A DNA stretch of 64,000 bases from Bacteroidales bacterium (GCA_020636845.1 JACJXD010000011.1:1-64000); one strand, 5' to 3'. Numbered from the stretch's first letter, positions 7,681-16,682 are shown. Numbers and translations: made by a program. Notes: generated by a model not told the origin, from the letters alone.

Positions 7681-9633
7681 ATGAAACCTGTTTTATTTTA
7701 CAAAGAGCCGGAGAAAGAGCAAGTTATAAACGAGGTAATTCCGTACTTGCATGATGATTTGCCCGATTCTGCTTCAAAAGTATTATCTGCTTTTCGGAAT
7801 GATAGAGTAAAGATACCCATTGTATATGTAGGATTAACCACGTCGTCGGAGGTTGGAGGTGCTCGAAAAACAATTGAGGCTATAGAAAAGTATATTGATG
7901 AAAATGAACTGGATGCTAAGTTGGTTATAGTAGGTAGCCATGGATTATGTTCGTATGAGCCTATTGTTGAGGTACAGTTGCCCGGGAAGACGCGGGTTGC
8001 TTTTGGAAAGGTGACCGAAAACGCTGTGCCTCCGCTTCTCGATGGGATTTTTAACGGGTATGCCTTACCGGAGTTATCTTTATTTCAATATTCTTCGGAT
8101 ATTCTCGAACCTTGGGCACATATTCCATTGCGTGACGAGTTGCCGTTTTTTGCAAATCAGCAACGGGTACTTTTAAAAAATGCAGGTATAATTAATCCTG
8201 AAAATATTATTGAATATATTGCCTATGGTGGTTATAGAGCACTTGCCAAAACGTTAAGGAAATATACAAGCGATACGGTTTGTCGATTAGTTGAGGAGAG
8301 CGAATTGCGAGGACGTGGTGGTGGTGGATTTTTAACGGGGAAAAAATGGCGGGCAGCGTTGGAGGTTCCTGCAAATGAGCGTATTCTTATCTGCAATGCC
8401 GACGAGAGCGATCCGGGTGCTTTTATGGATAGGCTCCTGATAGAAAGTGATCCGCAAAGAGTTATTGAAGGAATAATTTTAAGTGCGTATGCCATTGGTG
8501 CAAGTAAGGCGTTAATATACATTCGCAACTTATATTCGCTAACAACGCATCGAATAGAGGAAGCCATAAGGCAGGCGTATGATTTTGGCTTGCTTGGATA
8601 CAACATTCTTGATAGTGGCTATAGCCTTGATATTGTCATTCGTAAGGGGCCTGGTGCTTACGTGTGTGGCGAGGAAACTGCGCTGATAAAAAGTTTGGAG
8701 GGCAAGCGCGGAATGCCATCAATAAAACCGCCGTTTCCAACCGAGCATGGCTACGATGGGAAGCCAACGGTAGTTAACAACGTGGAAACCATTGCGAATA
8801 TCCCTGACATTTTGCTAAACGGGGTAGAATGGTTTACAGCCTTAGGCACGGAGAAATCGAAGGGAACAAAAATGTTTTCGGTGAGTGGAAAGTCGAATGA
8901 AACCTGTTTTATTGAGGTTGAAATGGGTAAGCCTCTTTCTGTAATATACGATTTAGCCAATGGGGTTAAATCTGGAAGAACTTTCAAAGCATTGCATTTG
9001 GGAGGCCCGTCGGGCGTTCCGGTAACGCCGGAAGAACTTGAGTTCCCCATTGGGTTTGAAGAATTGCAGGAACATGGTATCCCATTGGGGTCGGGAGGTG
9101 TGCAAATTCTCGATGATACCGTATGTATGGTCGATTTAACCAAGTATTTTATGCACTTTATCCGAAACGAGAGTTGTGGAAAATGTATTCCTTGCCGCGA
9201 GGGTTCAAATCGGATGTATAAAATTTTGGATAATATTTCTCGAAGGCCATATTCCAACGAAAGCCATAATACGCTTGAGCGTTTTAAGGGGGTTATTCAG
9301 TTGGAGACGCTTGCCGAAGTTATGCGCGATACTTCGTTATGTGGTCTTGGTCAAACTGCATCTAAGCCTCTTTTAAAGGCGTTGAAGTCGTTTCGTGATG
9401 AATTTGAGGAGCACATTTTCGACAGAAAATGCCGTGCTTCGGTATGTCGCGATTTACGTACATTTTATATTGATGTTGACAAGTGTACAGGTTGTACCGC
9501 TTGCGCCAGAAAGTGTCCTACAAAGGCAATTTTTGGAACACCGCGCTCGCCCTATTTTGTTGTCGAGGAAAAGTGCATTGGTTGCGGTATTTGTATGGAT
9601 ACTTGTAAGTTTTCGGCAGTATATTTTAAGTAG
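7681..9633 (+). CDS. hydB: [FeFe] hydrogenase beta subunit HydB (NuoF-like, NADH/FMN)
   Basis: 650 residues. The NuoF core has the NADH/FMN glycine loop GRGGGGFLTGKKW, NADESDPGAF and GAYVCGEETAL. The [4Fe-4S] site is ESCGKCIPCREG plus SLCGLG. The C-terminus adds two ferredoxin-type [4Fe-4S] motifs (CTGCTACARKC and CIGCGICMDTC). It is the NAD(H)-reactive flavin subunit where electrons are split between NADH and ferredoxin in the family. Oddity: the N-terminal thioredoxin-like domain has lost most cluster ligands. It reads LTTSSEVGGA at 52-61 and GSHGLCSYEP at 85-94, where only Cys90 remains, so the usual [2Fe-2S] cluster is probably absent. Confidence 0.93.
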   Translation: MKPVLFYKEPEKEQVINEVIPYLHDDLPDSASKVLSAFRNDRVKIPIVYVGLTTSSEVGGARKTIEAIEKYIDENELDAKLVIVGSHGLCSYEPIVEVQLPGKTRVAFGKVTENAVPPLLDGIFNGYALPELSLFQYSSDILEPWAHIPLRDELPFFANQQRVLLKNAGIINPENIIEYIAYGGYRALAKTLRKYTSDTVCRLVEESELRGRGGGGFLTGKKWRAALEVPANERILICNADESDPGAFMDRLLIESDPQRVIEGIILSAYAIGASKALIYIRNLYSLTTHRIEEAIRQAYDFGLLGYNILDSGYSLDIVIRKGPGAYVCGEETALIKSLEGKRGMPSIKPPFPTEHGYDGKPTVVNNVETIANIPDILLNGVEWFTALGTEKSKGTKMFSVSGKSNETCFIEVEMGKPLSVIYDLANGVKSGRTFKALHLGGPSGVPVTPEELEFPIGFEELQEHGIPLGSGGVQILDDTVCMVDLTKYFMHFIRNESCGKCIPCREGSNRMYKILDNISRRPYSNESHNTLERFKGVIQLETLAEVMRDTSLCGLGQTASKPLLKALKSFRDEFEEHIFDRKCRASVCRDLRTFYIDVDKCTGCTACARKCPTKAIFGTPRSPYFVVEEKCIGCGICMDTCKFSAVYFK

Positions 9634-9650
9634 TTGAAAAGGATATTTAC

Positions 9651-11375
9651 ATGAACTACACTATTGAAGTTAATAATAGAAAGATTGAGGCTCGTAAAGG
9701 CGACACCATACTCGAAACCTTAAAACGGAATGGAATAAAGGTTCCGACTCTTTGTAACATGGAAACATTGTCGCCAACGGGAGCTTGCCGTTTATGTGTT
9801 GTAGAAGTTGAAGGACGGGAGAATTTGGTTACCTCGTGTTCCCATTTTGTAGAACCGGACATGAAAATTAAAACACACTCCACAAGGGTGGTTCGGGCAC
9901 GTAAGGCATTGGTCGAATTGCTGTTAGCAAATCATCCGGACGATTGCCTTTACTGTGAGAGGAATGGCGAATGCGAGTTACAGAATTTAGCGGCAGAGCT
10001 TCAAGTAAGGGAACGCAAGGTGCAACATAAAAGTTTTGGACAAAAGCTTGATTTGTCAAGCCCCGGAATAGTACGCGATCCGGCAAAATGTATTCTGTGT
10101 GGTCGGTGTATCAGAATTTGCGATGAAGTTCAATCGGTTTCTACATTTGAGTTTGTAAAAAGGGGTTGTAACATGTACGTTGGTACAACCATGTCGCGCG
10201 ACTTAAACTTTAGTAACTGTATTTTCTGCGGGCAGTGTGTATTAGCATGTCCTACGGGAGCATTACGGGAGCGTAGCAATGTTGAAGAGGTTATGGATGC
10301 CCTAAGCAACTCAACCTTAATACCTATAGTGCAGGTTGCACCTTCCATATCGGTTTCAATAGCGGCCGAACTTGGCTTGAAGGCGACAAAGGATGTAAAT
10401 GGTGTTCTTTTTGCAGCCTTACGAAAAATGGGCTTTAAGTACATTTTCGATAGTGCAACTGCTGCAGATATTGCAATTATGGAGATAGTACAGGAACTTA
10501 TTAGTAGAAAAGAGAAATCGACCGATTTGCCTATGCTCTCGTCATGTTGTCCGGCATGGGTAAAATTTGTGGAACAGTATTATCCCGAGCAACTTTCGTG
10601 GTTATCTACGGTGAAGTCGCCACAGCAGATAATGGGTTCACTAATAAAGGCATATTTTCCTGGTATCGGCAATATAAATCCTTCGAATATCTATTCGGTT
10701 TCGGTGATGCCTTGTTTGGCGAAGAAATTCGAAGCTCGGCGTGAGGAAATGACAACAAAGGGAGTTTCCGATGTCGATTCGGTTATTTCAACACGGGAGT
10801 TGGTTAAAATGATCAATTTATATGGAATTGATATTGCCAGTATCGATTCGCAACAAGCCGATCCTCCTTTCAGTATAAGAAGTTCGGCGGGTAAGTTGTT
10901 CGGGGTTGCCGGAGGTTCGTCCGAGGCTGTGGCACGAACGCTTAATTTCAAGATAACAGGGAAGGATTTACATAATGTTAGAATTTCGGAGTTACGTTCC
11001 GTAAACGGTGTAAAGGAGTTTAAGTTTAAAGCAGGAAAGCAAGAATTTACCTTTCTAGTAGTTAACGGGTTGAAGAACATCCATGATCTTATGAAAGAAT
11101 TAATAGCAGGTTCTGTTAAAGCCGATTATGTGGAAGTTATGGCTTGTCCCGGAGGTTGTGTAAATGGGGGAGGACAACCTTTTGTAGCCTCTACCAAGGA
11201 TGTAAAGTTACGGGCAAAGGTAATTTACGATATCGATGAAACTAACGCCATTAAGTGTGCTCATAAAAATCCTCAGGTAATCGAGGTTTATACCAATCAG
11301 TTGGAAGAGCCTGGTAGCGAGAAGTCAATAAAATTACTTCATACAAGGTTTTCTAAAAGAGAAGTATTACTTTAG
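9651..11375 (+). CDS. hydA: [FeFe] hydrogenase catalytic subunit HydA
   Basis: 574 residues, the same length as Clostridium pasteurianum CpI. The order is an N-terminal [2Fe-2S] ferredoxin domain, a His-Cys3 [4Fe-4S] site (HPDDCLYCERNGEC), two [4Fe-4S] motifs (CILCGRCIRIC, CIFCGQCVLAC), then the H-domain. All H-cluster motifs are intact: L1 SSCCPAW with Cys299 (proton relay) and Cys300, L2 MPCLAKKFEA with Cys355, and L3 MACPGGCVNGGGQP with Cys499 and Cys503. The numbers coincide with CpI. With HydB and HydC it should form the cytoplasmic trimeric, bifurcating-type (group A3) enzyme. It has no extra C-terminal [2Fe-2S] domain. Confidence 0.96.
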   Translation: MNYTIEVNNRKIEARKGDTILETLKRNGIKVPTLCNMETLSPTGACRLCVVEVEGRENLVTSCSHFVEPDMKIKTHSTRVVRARKALVELLLANHPDDCLYCERNGECELQNLAAELQVRERKVQHKSFGQKLDLSSPGIVRDPAKCILCGRCIRICDEVQSVSTFEFVKRGCNMYVGTTMSRDLNFSNCIFCGQCVLACPTGALRERSNVEEVMDALSNSTLIPIVQVAPSISVSIAAELGLKATKDVNGVLFAALRKMGFKYIFDSATAADIAIMEIVQELISRKEKSTDLPMLSSCCPAWVKFVEQYYPEQLSWLSTVKSPQQIMGSLIKAYFPGIGNINPSNIYSVSVMPCLAKKFEARREEMTTKGVSDVDSVISTRELVKMINLYGIDIASIDSQQADPPFSIRSSAGKLFGVAGGSSEAVARTLNFKITGKDLHNVRISELRSVNGVKEFKFKAGKQEFTFLVVNGLKNIHDLMKELIAGSVKADYVEVMACPGGCVNGGGQPFVASTKDVKLRAKVIYDIDETNAIKCAHKNPQVIEVYTNQLEEPGSEKSIKLLHTRFSKREVLL

Positions 11376-11423
11376 TTTGTAATTTGCACGATTACTAAGT
11401 GAGGTTTTAATTAAATATAGAAT

Positions 11424-13418
11424 ATGCCTACCAGTAACGAGAAAAGGAAGTTGGTTTACACAATTAAGGAATTGTGTAGGGTTTGCTATACGTGCGTTCG
11501 CGAGTGCCCCGCAAAGGCAATTAAGATTGTAAATGGTCAGGCCGATGTTATTTCGGAGCGTTGCATAGGATGTGGAAACTGTGTTAAGGTTTGCAGTCAA
11601 AATGCCAAGGTATTTCTGCAGTCGCGTATGGAAGTAAAAGCCATGTTGCAGTCGGACGAGCAGGTAGTTGCGCTGGTAGCGCCAAGTTTTCCGGCAGAAT
11701 TTCCCGAAATTGATGATTATCGGAAATTTGTTGGGATGTTAAAAAAACTTGGTTTTTCGCATGTATTCGAAGTTGCTTTTGGTGCAGATTTGGTTGCATT
11801 GCAATACAAAAAATTTTTTAGTCAGGTTTCTTCCAGTGGATATATTTCTTCCGATTGTCCGGCAATTGTTACTTACATTCGCTACTATCATCCAGATTTG
11901 GTAAAAAATCTTATTCCGGTAGTTTCTCCAATGGTAGCGACAAGCAGGGTTGTTCGGAAGAAGTTGGGCAGTAAAGCAAAACTTGTATTTATTGGTCCTT
12001 GTATTGCTAAAAAGGAAGAATCCGATGAGGTGGACGAAACGTTAACTTTTCGGGAATTAAGAGGAATGCTTGAATATGCTGAAATAACGACTGATGGCGT
12101 TGAATCTCAGGATTTCGATCCGCCTCGTGCGGGGAGGGGGGCAATTTTTCCCGTTAGCCGTGGGTTAATTCAAACGGTAAATGTAATAGACGATTTAATT
12201 AAGGGGAATATAACAGTTGCCGAAGGACGCATCGGCTTTCAGGAGGCAATTAAAGAGTGGGAGTCGGGAAACCTTAAGGGACAGTATTTGGAATTGCTTT
12301 GTTGCGAGGGGTGTATTATGGGGCCGGGGATGTCGCCGGGAGGAAAACGTTTTGAGCGTAAAACGTATATAGGTAACTATGTTCGCGATAAATTATCACA
12401 AACCGACCGAAAAGAATGGAAAAGGAGTATAAGACAGTATTCGGATATAGATCTTTCCCGAACATTTCAACCCGATGATAGGCGAATAAAACATCCTTCG
12501 GAAGATGAGGTAAACAGGGTGTTAGCGTCGATGGGAAAATTTTCATCGCGCGACCACTTAAATTGCGGGGCGTGTGGTTACGATACTTGCGTAGAACATG
12601 CTGTTGCGATTGTTGAAGGCTTGGCCGAAATAGAAATGTGTTTGCCTTATACCATAGAGGAAATGCACGCTTCAATAAAGGATTTGGCTGTATCAAACGA
12701 AAAGTTAATTAAAATACAGCAGGCGTTAAAACAGTCCGAGAAGTTAGCGCACATGGGGCAGTTATCGGCGGGTATTGCGCATGAACTGAATAACCCTTTG
12801 GGAGTTGTATTGATGTATAGCAATATTCTTTTGGACGAATGTACTGCGGATGACCCTTTAAAGAAAGATCTTGAGTTAATAGCTACACAGGCTGAGCGTT
12901 GTAAAAAAATTGTAAGCGGACTTTTGAATTTTGCCCGAAAAAATCAGGTAAAAATCGAGTCGATCGATTTAAGAAAATTAGTGGAAGAGAGCGTAAGAGC
13001 TATTATTATTCCCAATAATGTTGAGGTTAAAACAATTTTTAAAGCGAAGAATCTTCAGGCAAATTTGGATTACGAGCAAATGATGCAGGTGCTTACCAAT
13101 CTTAATAAAAATGCCATTGAAGCAATGCCTAATGGAGGTATATTAACCGTGGAGTTGGACGATACCGATACCGAGGTTATTTTTAACGTATCCGATACGG
13201 GAATGGGAATTCCGGAGGAGAACATGGATAAGCTCTTTACGCCTTTTTTTACCACCAAGGGAATTGGCAAGGGTACGGGTCTTGGGTTGGCTACAACTTA
13301 TGGTATTGTTAAAATGCACAAGGGTAAAATTGATGTTATTTCCAATATTGATCCTGCTAAGGGGCCAACCGGAACAACATTTAAAATAATAATTCCCCGT
13401 AATATAATTATGGAGTAA
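11424..13418 (+). CDS. HydS-like (group C-type) hydrogenase sensor fused to a histidine kinase
   Basis: 664 residues, ATG at 11424. Two [4Fe-4S] motifs come first (Cys18/21/24/28, then CIGCGNCVKVC). The hydrogenase-like domain has L1 SSDCPAIV, L2 GPCIAKKEES and L3 CCEGCIMGPG, so Asp replaces the proton-relay Cys. A further [4Fe-4S] motif (LNCGACGYDTC...MC) and a short coiled coil lead to a HisKA domain with His453 (AHELNNPLG). The HATPase domain has NLNKNAIEAM and DTGMGIP...GTGLGLA. No transmembrane segment is seen. It resembles sensory group C1. It probably senses H2 or redox state and phosphorylates a neighbouring receiver. Confidence 0.88.
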   Translation: MPTSNEKRKLVYTIKELCRVCYTCVRECPAKAIKIVNGQADVISERCIGCGNCVKVCSQNAKVFLQSRMEVKAMLQSDEQVVALVAPSFPAEFPEIDDYRKFVGMLKKLGFSHVFEVAFGADLVALQYKKFFSQVSSSGYISSDCPAIVTYIRYYHPDLVKNLIPVVSPMVATSRVVRKKLGSKAKLVFIGPCIAKKEESDEVDETLTFRELRGMLEYAEITTDGVESQDFDPPRAGRGAIFPVSRGLIQTVNVIDDLIKGNITVAEGRIGFQEAIKEWESGNLKGQYLELLCCEGCIMGPGMSPGGKRFERKTYIGNYVRDKLSQTDRKEWKRSIRQYSDIDLSRTFQPDDRRIKHPSEDEVNRVLASMGKFSSRDHLNCGACGYDTCVEHAVAIVEGLAEIEMCLPYTIEEMHASIKDLAVSNEKLIKIQQALKQSEKLAHMGQLSAGIAHELNNPLGVVLMYSNILLDECTADDPLKKDLELIATQAERCKKIVSGLLNFARKNQVKIESIDLRKLVEESVRAIIIPNNVEVKTIFKAKNLQANLDYEQMMQVLTNLNKNAIEAMPNGGILTVELDDTDTEVIFNVSDTGMGIPEENMDKLFTPFFTTKGIGKGTGLGLATTYGIVKMHKGKIDVISNIDPAKGPTGTTFKIIIPRNIIME

Positions 13419-13430
13419 AATTTTTGAATT

Positions 13431-13829
13431 ATGGCTGAAAAAAATTCCAAGTTAATAATGATTGTTGATGACGATCCCGATTATTTGTTCCAGTTACAAT
13501 TTCAGATTGAAAAAATGGGATTCGAAGTTGTTACTGCCGAAAGTCAGCGGGAAGCGGAACAGCTAATCGAAAAGGTTAAGCCCGATTTGGCAATTCTGGA
13601 TTTAATGATGGAAAACGAGGATAGTGGGTTTATCTTAAGTCATAAGTTTAAAAGAAAATATCCCGACATGCCTATTATTATTGCAACAGCTGTGTCGTCG
13701 GAAACGGGAATGTCGTTTGGGCTAAATACCGACGTGGAGCGTAAATGGATAAAAGCCGATTTATACCTTGAAAAGGGTATAAGGCCAGACCAGTTACACC
13801 GAGAAATAGTTAAACTTCTAAAACTTTAG
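13431..13829 (+). CDS. Single-domain response regulator (receiver only)
   Basis: 132 residues. The acidic pocket is Asp13-Asp14-Asp15, the phospho-acceptor is Asp57 (LAILDLMM), the switch region is IIATAVSS, and the conserved Lys lies in YLEKGIRP. There is no output domain. It starts 12 bases after the sensor kinase and one base before the next gene. It is therefore likely the phosphate carrier between the hydrogenase-like kinase and the receiver-kinase downstream, or a CheY-like effector. The exact wiring is inference. Confidence 0.85.
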   Translation: MAEKNSKLIMIVDDDPDYLFQLQFQIEKMGFEVVTAESQREAEQLIEKVKPDLAILDLMMENEDSGFILSHKFKRKYPDMPIIIATAVSSETGMSFGLNTDVERKWIKADLYLEKGIRPDQLHREIVKLLKL

Positions 13830-13830
13830 T

Positions 13831-14979
13831 ATGGAGTCAATAGATCTTCTGGTTGTTGATGATGAACCGGGGATTCGTTCCGGAATAGAGCGTATTTTAA
13901 GAAATTTCACCGTTAGTTTTCCTTTTATAGATGAGGAAATAAGCTATAATGTAATTATGGCGGCAACCGGCGAGGAGGCTATTGATATTATTAAGCAAAA
14001 ACCTCCTGCTATTGTGCTGCTCGATAATAAGTTGCCGGGAATTCAAGGCGTAGATGTTTTGGATTATATTAATTCCAACGTTCCTAACGTGTTGGTTATG
14101 ATGATAACATCGTATGCTTCTTTGGATTTAGCGGTTAAGGCAACTAACATCGGAGCTTACGATTTTGTTCCAAAGCCCTTTACTCCGCAGGAGCTAAAAA
14201 CATCCGTCGAAAATATTACCAAGCATTACTTGCTTCGTCGGATGACCCGCAAGTTGCATCGGGAAGGAAAACAGGTACGCTTTCAGTTTTTAACGGTGCT
14301 TTCGCATGAGTTAAAGTCACCATTGAATGCGGTTGAAGGTTACCTGAAAATGATGCAGAATAAGGAGGCCGGCGATAGTATCGATGGATATATGGAATTT
14401 ATCGATCGCTCGTTGGCTCGTGTAAAATCGATGCGTGGGTTAATAATGGATTTGCTGGATCTTACACACATTGAATCCGATAAGCGTAGTAGGACGCTTC
14501 GGGAAATCGACTTAACGTTAGTGGCGCGAACGTCCGTCGAAACAATGATGCCCATGGCTATTCAACGAGATGTAACTATCACGCTCGATGCCGATGAGCC
14601 TCAGGTAGTGTTGGCCGATTCCGACGATATGGAAATTCTTTTTAATAATCTTATATCCAATGCTGTAAAATATAACGTTTCCGGAGGATGGGTGAAGTGT
14701 AAGGTTTTACGTGAGAAAAGTTTTGTTTGCATTTGTGTTTCCGATTCCGGAATTGGCATAGAGCAGGAGGATATTTCCAAGTTGTTTAACGAGTTTACCA
14801 GAATTAAAAATCCAATGTCTAAAGGTGTTAGCGGAAGTGGTTTAGGGTTATCAATAGTAAAACGTATTGCAGAAATGTATGGCGCTGAAATTAAGGTAGA
14901 AAGCACGCCGGGTAAAGGTTCAACTTTTAGTATATTTATTCCGGTGCCTTCGGTAGATCAGTTAAATGAAGGGATTTAA
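13831..14979 (+). CDS. Receiver-histidine kinase hybrid (REC-HisKA-HATPase)
   Basis: 382 residues, soluble. The N-terminal receiver (about 1-130) has VVDDEPG, phospho-Asp in VLLDNKLPG, MITSYAS and PKPF. HisKA follows with LSHELKSPLNAVEG at about 155, then HATPase with NNLISNAVKYN, DSGIGI and GSGLGLSIVKR. This domain order is typical of kinases controlled by an upstream partner through their own receiver. It lies directly behind the HydS-type kinase and a lone receiver, which suggests a relay. No DNA-binding output gene is seen next to it. Confidence 0.87.
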   Translation: MESIDLLVVDDEPGIRSGIERILRNFTVSFPFIDEEISYNVIMAATGEEAIDIIKQKPPAIVLLDNKLPGIQGVDVLDYINSNVPNVLVMMITSYASLDLAVKATNIGAYDFVPKPFTPQELKTSVENITKHYLLRRMTRKLHREGKQVRFQFLTVLSHELKSPLNAVEGYLKMMQNKEAGDSIDGYMEFIDRSLARVKSMRGLIMDLLDLTHIESDKRSRTLREIDLTLVARTSVETMMPMAIQRDVTITLDADEPQVVLADSDDMEILFNNLISNAVKYNVSGGWVKCKVLREKSFVCICVSDSGIGIEQEDISKLFNEFTRIKNPMSKGVSGSGLGLSIVKRIAEMYGAEIKVESTPGKGSTFSIFIPVPSVDQLNEGI

Positions 14980-15037
14980 AACGAAACCGATATAATTAAT
15001 TATTTATATACGTGTACATGTTTAAGTAGAAAAGGTT

Positions 15038-15045
15038 TAACTTTG
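15038..15045 (+). promoter_or_regulatory. Candidate -7 box (TAACTTTG) for rex
   Basis: Perfect TAnnTTTG match 30 bases upstream of the rex ATG, in the 95-base gap after the receiver-kinase. No clear TTG occurs at the expected -33 distance. It would allow rex to be expressed apart from the hydrogenase operon. Confidence 0.4.
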
Positions 15046-15074
15046 TATGTTTAGTTAAATAATTGTTGACAATA

Positions 15075-15701
15075 ATGAAACTACCCGAAAAAACCGTTGA
15101 ACGTTTAAGCGAGTATCGTAGAACGCTGCTTAACTGTCTGGCAAACGGAAAAACTCATATATATTCGCACGAATTGGCTGGATTACATAATATTACTGCT
15201 GTACAAGTGCGTCGCGATTTAATGCTTATTGGCTATTCGAGCATGAAAAAGAAAGGTTATGATGCACAGGAGTTGATTTCGGTAATTGGAAAGTTGCTCG
15301 ATTGTGAAGATGGCCTTAATGTTGGAGTAGTTGGAATGGGAAATTTGGGAAGAGCGGTAACCGCTTACTTCAATGGTAAACGACCAAAATTAAATATTGT
15401 TGCAGCATTCGATGTGGATCCCAATAAGACTAACAGGGTGATTGCGGGAGTAAACTGCTACCACTTTAAGGACTTAGCCGATGTTGTTAAAAAAAGTAAT
15501 ATTGAAATTGCAATAATCGCTTCGCCTCCCAGTACCGCATCGATGGTTGCGGAACAGTTGGTAAATGCGGGGATAAAAGGAATATTGAATTTTACAACAA
15601 TTCCTATTACTGTTCCCGATAATGTTTACCTCGAGGAGTACGATATGATTACATTTATGGAAAAGGTTGCCTATTTTGTTAAGCAAAATAGTATGAAGTA
15701 A
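15075..15701 (+). CDS. rex: Redox-sensing transcriptional repressor Rex
   Basis: 208 residues from the ATG at 15075; the frame is open to a TTG at 15063, which is less likely. The N-terminal winged helix (about 1-75) contains YSHELAGLHNITAVQVRRDL, where Bacillus-type Rex proteins have the same TAxQVRRDL recognition helix. A Rossmann domain follows with GVVGMGNLG (Gly87, Gly89, Gly92) and FDVDPNK. A C-terminal swap helix ends the protein. Rex binds DNA when NADH/NAD+ is low and leaves it when NADH rises. It lies at the end of the hydrogenase cluster, and a candidate operator lies at 7024-7041. Confidence 0.93.
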   Translation: MKLPEKTVERLSEYRRTLLNCLANGKTHIYSHELAGLHNITAVQVRRDLMLIGYSSMKKKGYDAQELISVIGKLLDCEDGLNVGVVGMGNLGRAVTAYFNGKRPKLNIVAAFDVDPNKTNRVIAGVNCYHFKDLADVVKKSNIEIAIIASPPSTASMVAEQLVNAGIKGILNFTTIPITVPDNVYLEEYDMITFMEKVAYFVKQNSMK

Positions 15702-15737
15702 GTTCAACTGTTCGAATGATTGGTTAAGTGTTTTTTA

Positions 15738-16682
15738 ATGAAAGTTCATTACGGTTTCGATGATTTGGAATATATTAAAAATCCGGTTGTTACTACCGGG
15801 TCTTTCGATGGTGTGCATGTAGGGCATAAAACTATTTTAAACCGCATAATCGATATTGCTCGTAATATTCAGGGAGAATCGGTCTTAATAACTTTTTATC
15901 CTCATCCGCGTAAGGTTTTGTATCCTGAAACGGAGGGCAAAAATTTACAGTTTATACTTTCGCAGCGCGAAAAAATCGATTTGCTCGAAAAGGTTGGTAT
16001 CGACCACCTGATTATAGTTAATTTTACTCTTGAGTTTTCGCATATATCTTCTGTTCAATTCATAAAAGAATTTTTAATCGATAAGTTACACGCCAAGTAC
16101 ATTGTTGTTGGGTTTAACCATCATTTTGGTCATAACAGGGAAGGCGATTACGAAATGCTATACAAGTTAAGCAAGGATTTTGGCTTTAGCGTGGAGGAAA
16201 TTCCGGAACAGGACATTCAGCAGGAAACGGTAAGCTCAACAACCATTCGAAAAGCATTACTCGAAGGTAAAATTCAGCGGGCTAACGCATACTTGGATCA
16301 TCAGTATATAATTATTGGAGCACTGGGTAAGGGCTCGCATTTTTTCAAGCAGGTTGGATTTCCAACCATGACGGTTCAAATTGAAGAGGTTGGTAAACTC
16401 ATTCCTCCATCAGGTTGTTATGCTGTATCGTTAAAGTGGAATTCAACTATGTATAAGGCAATGGCCATTATATGGGTAGTTAACGGTGAGGAGGACATTA
16501 GCAATTCGAACGAAAAGATTGTTGAGGTGCATATAGTTGATTTCGACAATAAATTCTTCGATAACGATGGAACTCTGCTGTTTCACAAGCAAATTTCCGA
16601 TAATATTGATATAAGCAATAAAGACATGCTTAAAACACAGCTGTCTCAAGCGTTAGAACAGGTTGAAGAGTTGATTTATTAG
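15738..16682 (+). CDS. ribF: RibF-like FAD synthetase with a divergent riboflavin kinase domain
   Basis: 314 residues from the ATG at 15738 (a TTG at 15720 opens the frame). The N-terminal FAD synthetase half is normal: TGSFDGVHVGHKTIL, TFYPHPRKV, GFNHHFGHNREGD and VSSTTIRKAL. The C-terminal riboflavin kinase half is worn. The PTAN motif reads GFPTMTV and the usual NIGxRPTF stretch reads WVVNGEED, although VEVHIVDFD keeps the catalytic-type Glu. The protein may therefore make FAD from FMN but be weak as a kinase. It follows rex by 36 bases and could serve the flavin demand of HydB. A second, standard ribF elsewhere in the genome would fit. Confidence 0.75.
   Translation: MKVHYGFDDLEYIKNPVVTTGSFDGVHVGHKTILNRIIDIARNIQGESVLITFYPHPRKVLYPETEGKNLQFILSQREKIDLLEKVGIDHLIIVNFTLEFSHISSVQFIKEFLIDKLHAKYIVVGFNHHFGHNREGDYEMLYKLSKDFGFSVEEIPEQDIQQETVSSTTIRKALLEGKIQRANAYLDHQYIIIGALGKGSHFFKQVGFPTMTVQIEEVGKLIPPSGCYAVSLKWNSTMYKAMAIIWVVNGEEDISNSNEKIVEVHIVDFDNKFFDNDGTLLFHKQISDNIDISNKDMLKTQLSQALEQVEELIY

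Noticed and set aside
8751..9257. 168-codon antisense open frame inside hydB
   Set aside because: Shadow of the conserved HydB frame; no recognisable protein and no start context.
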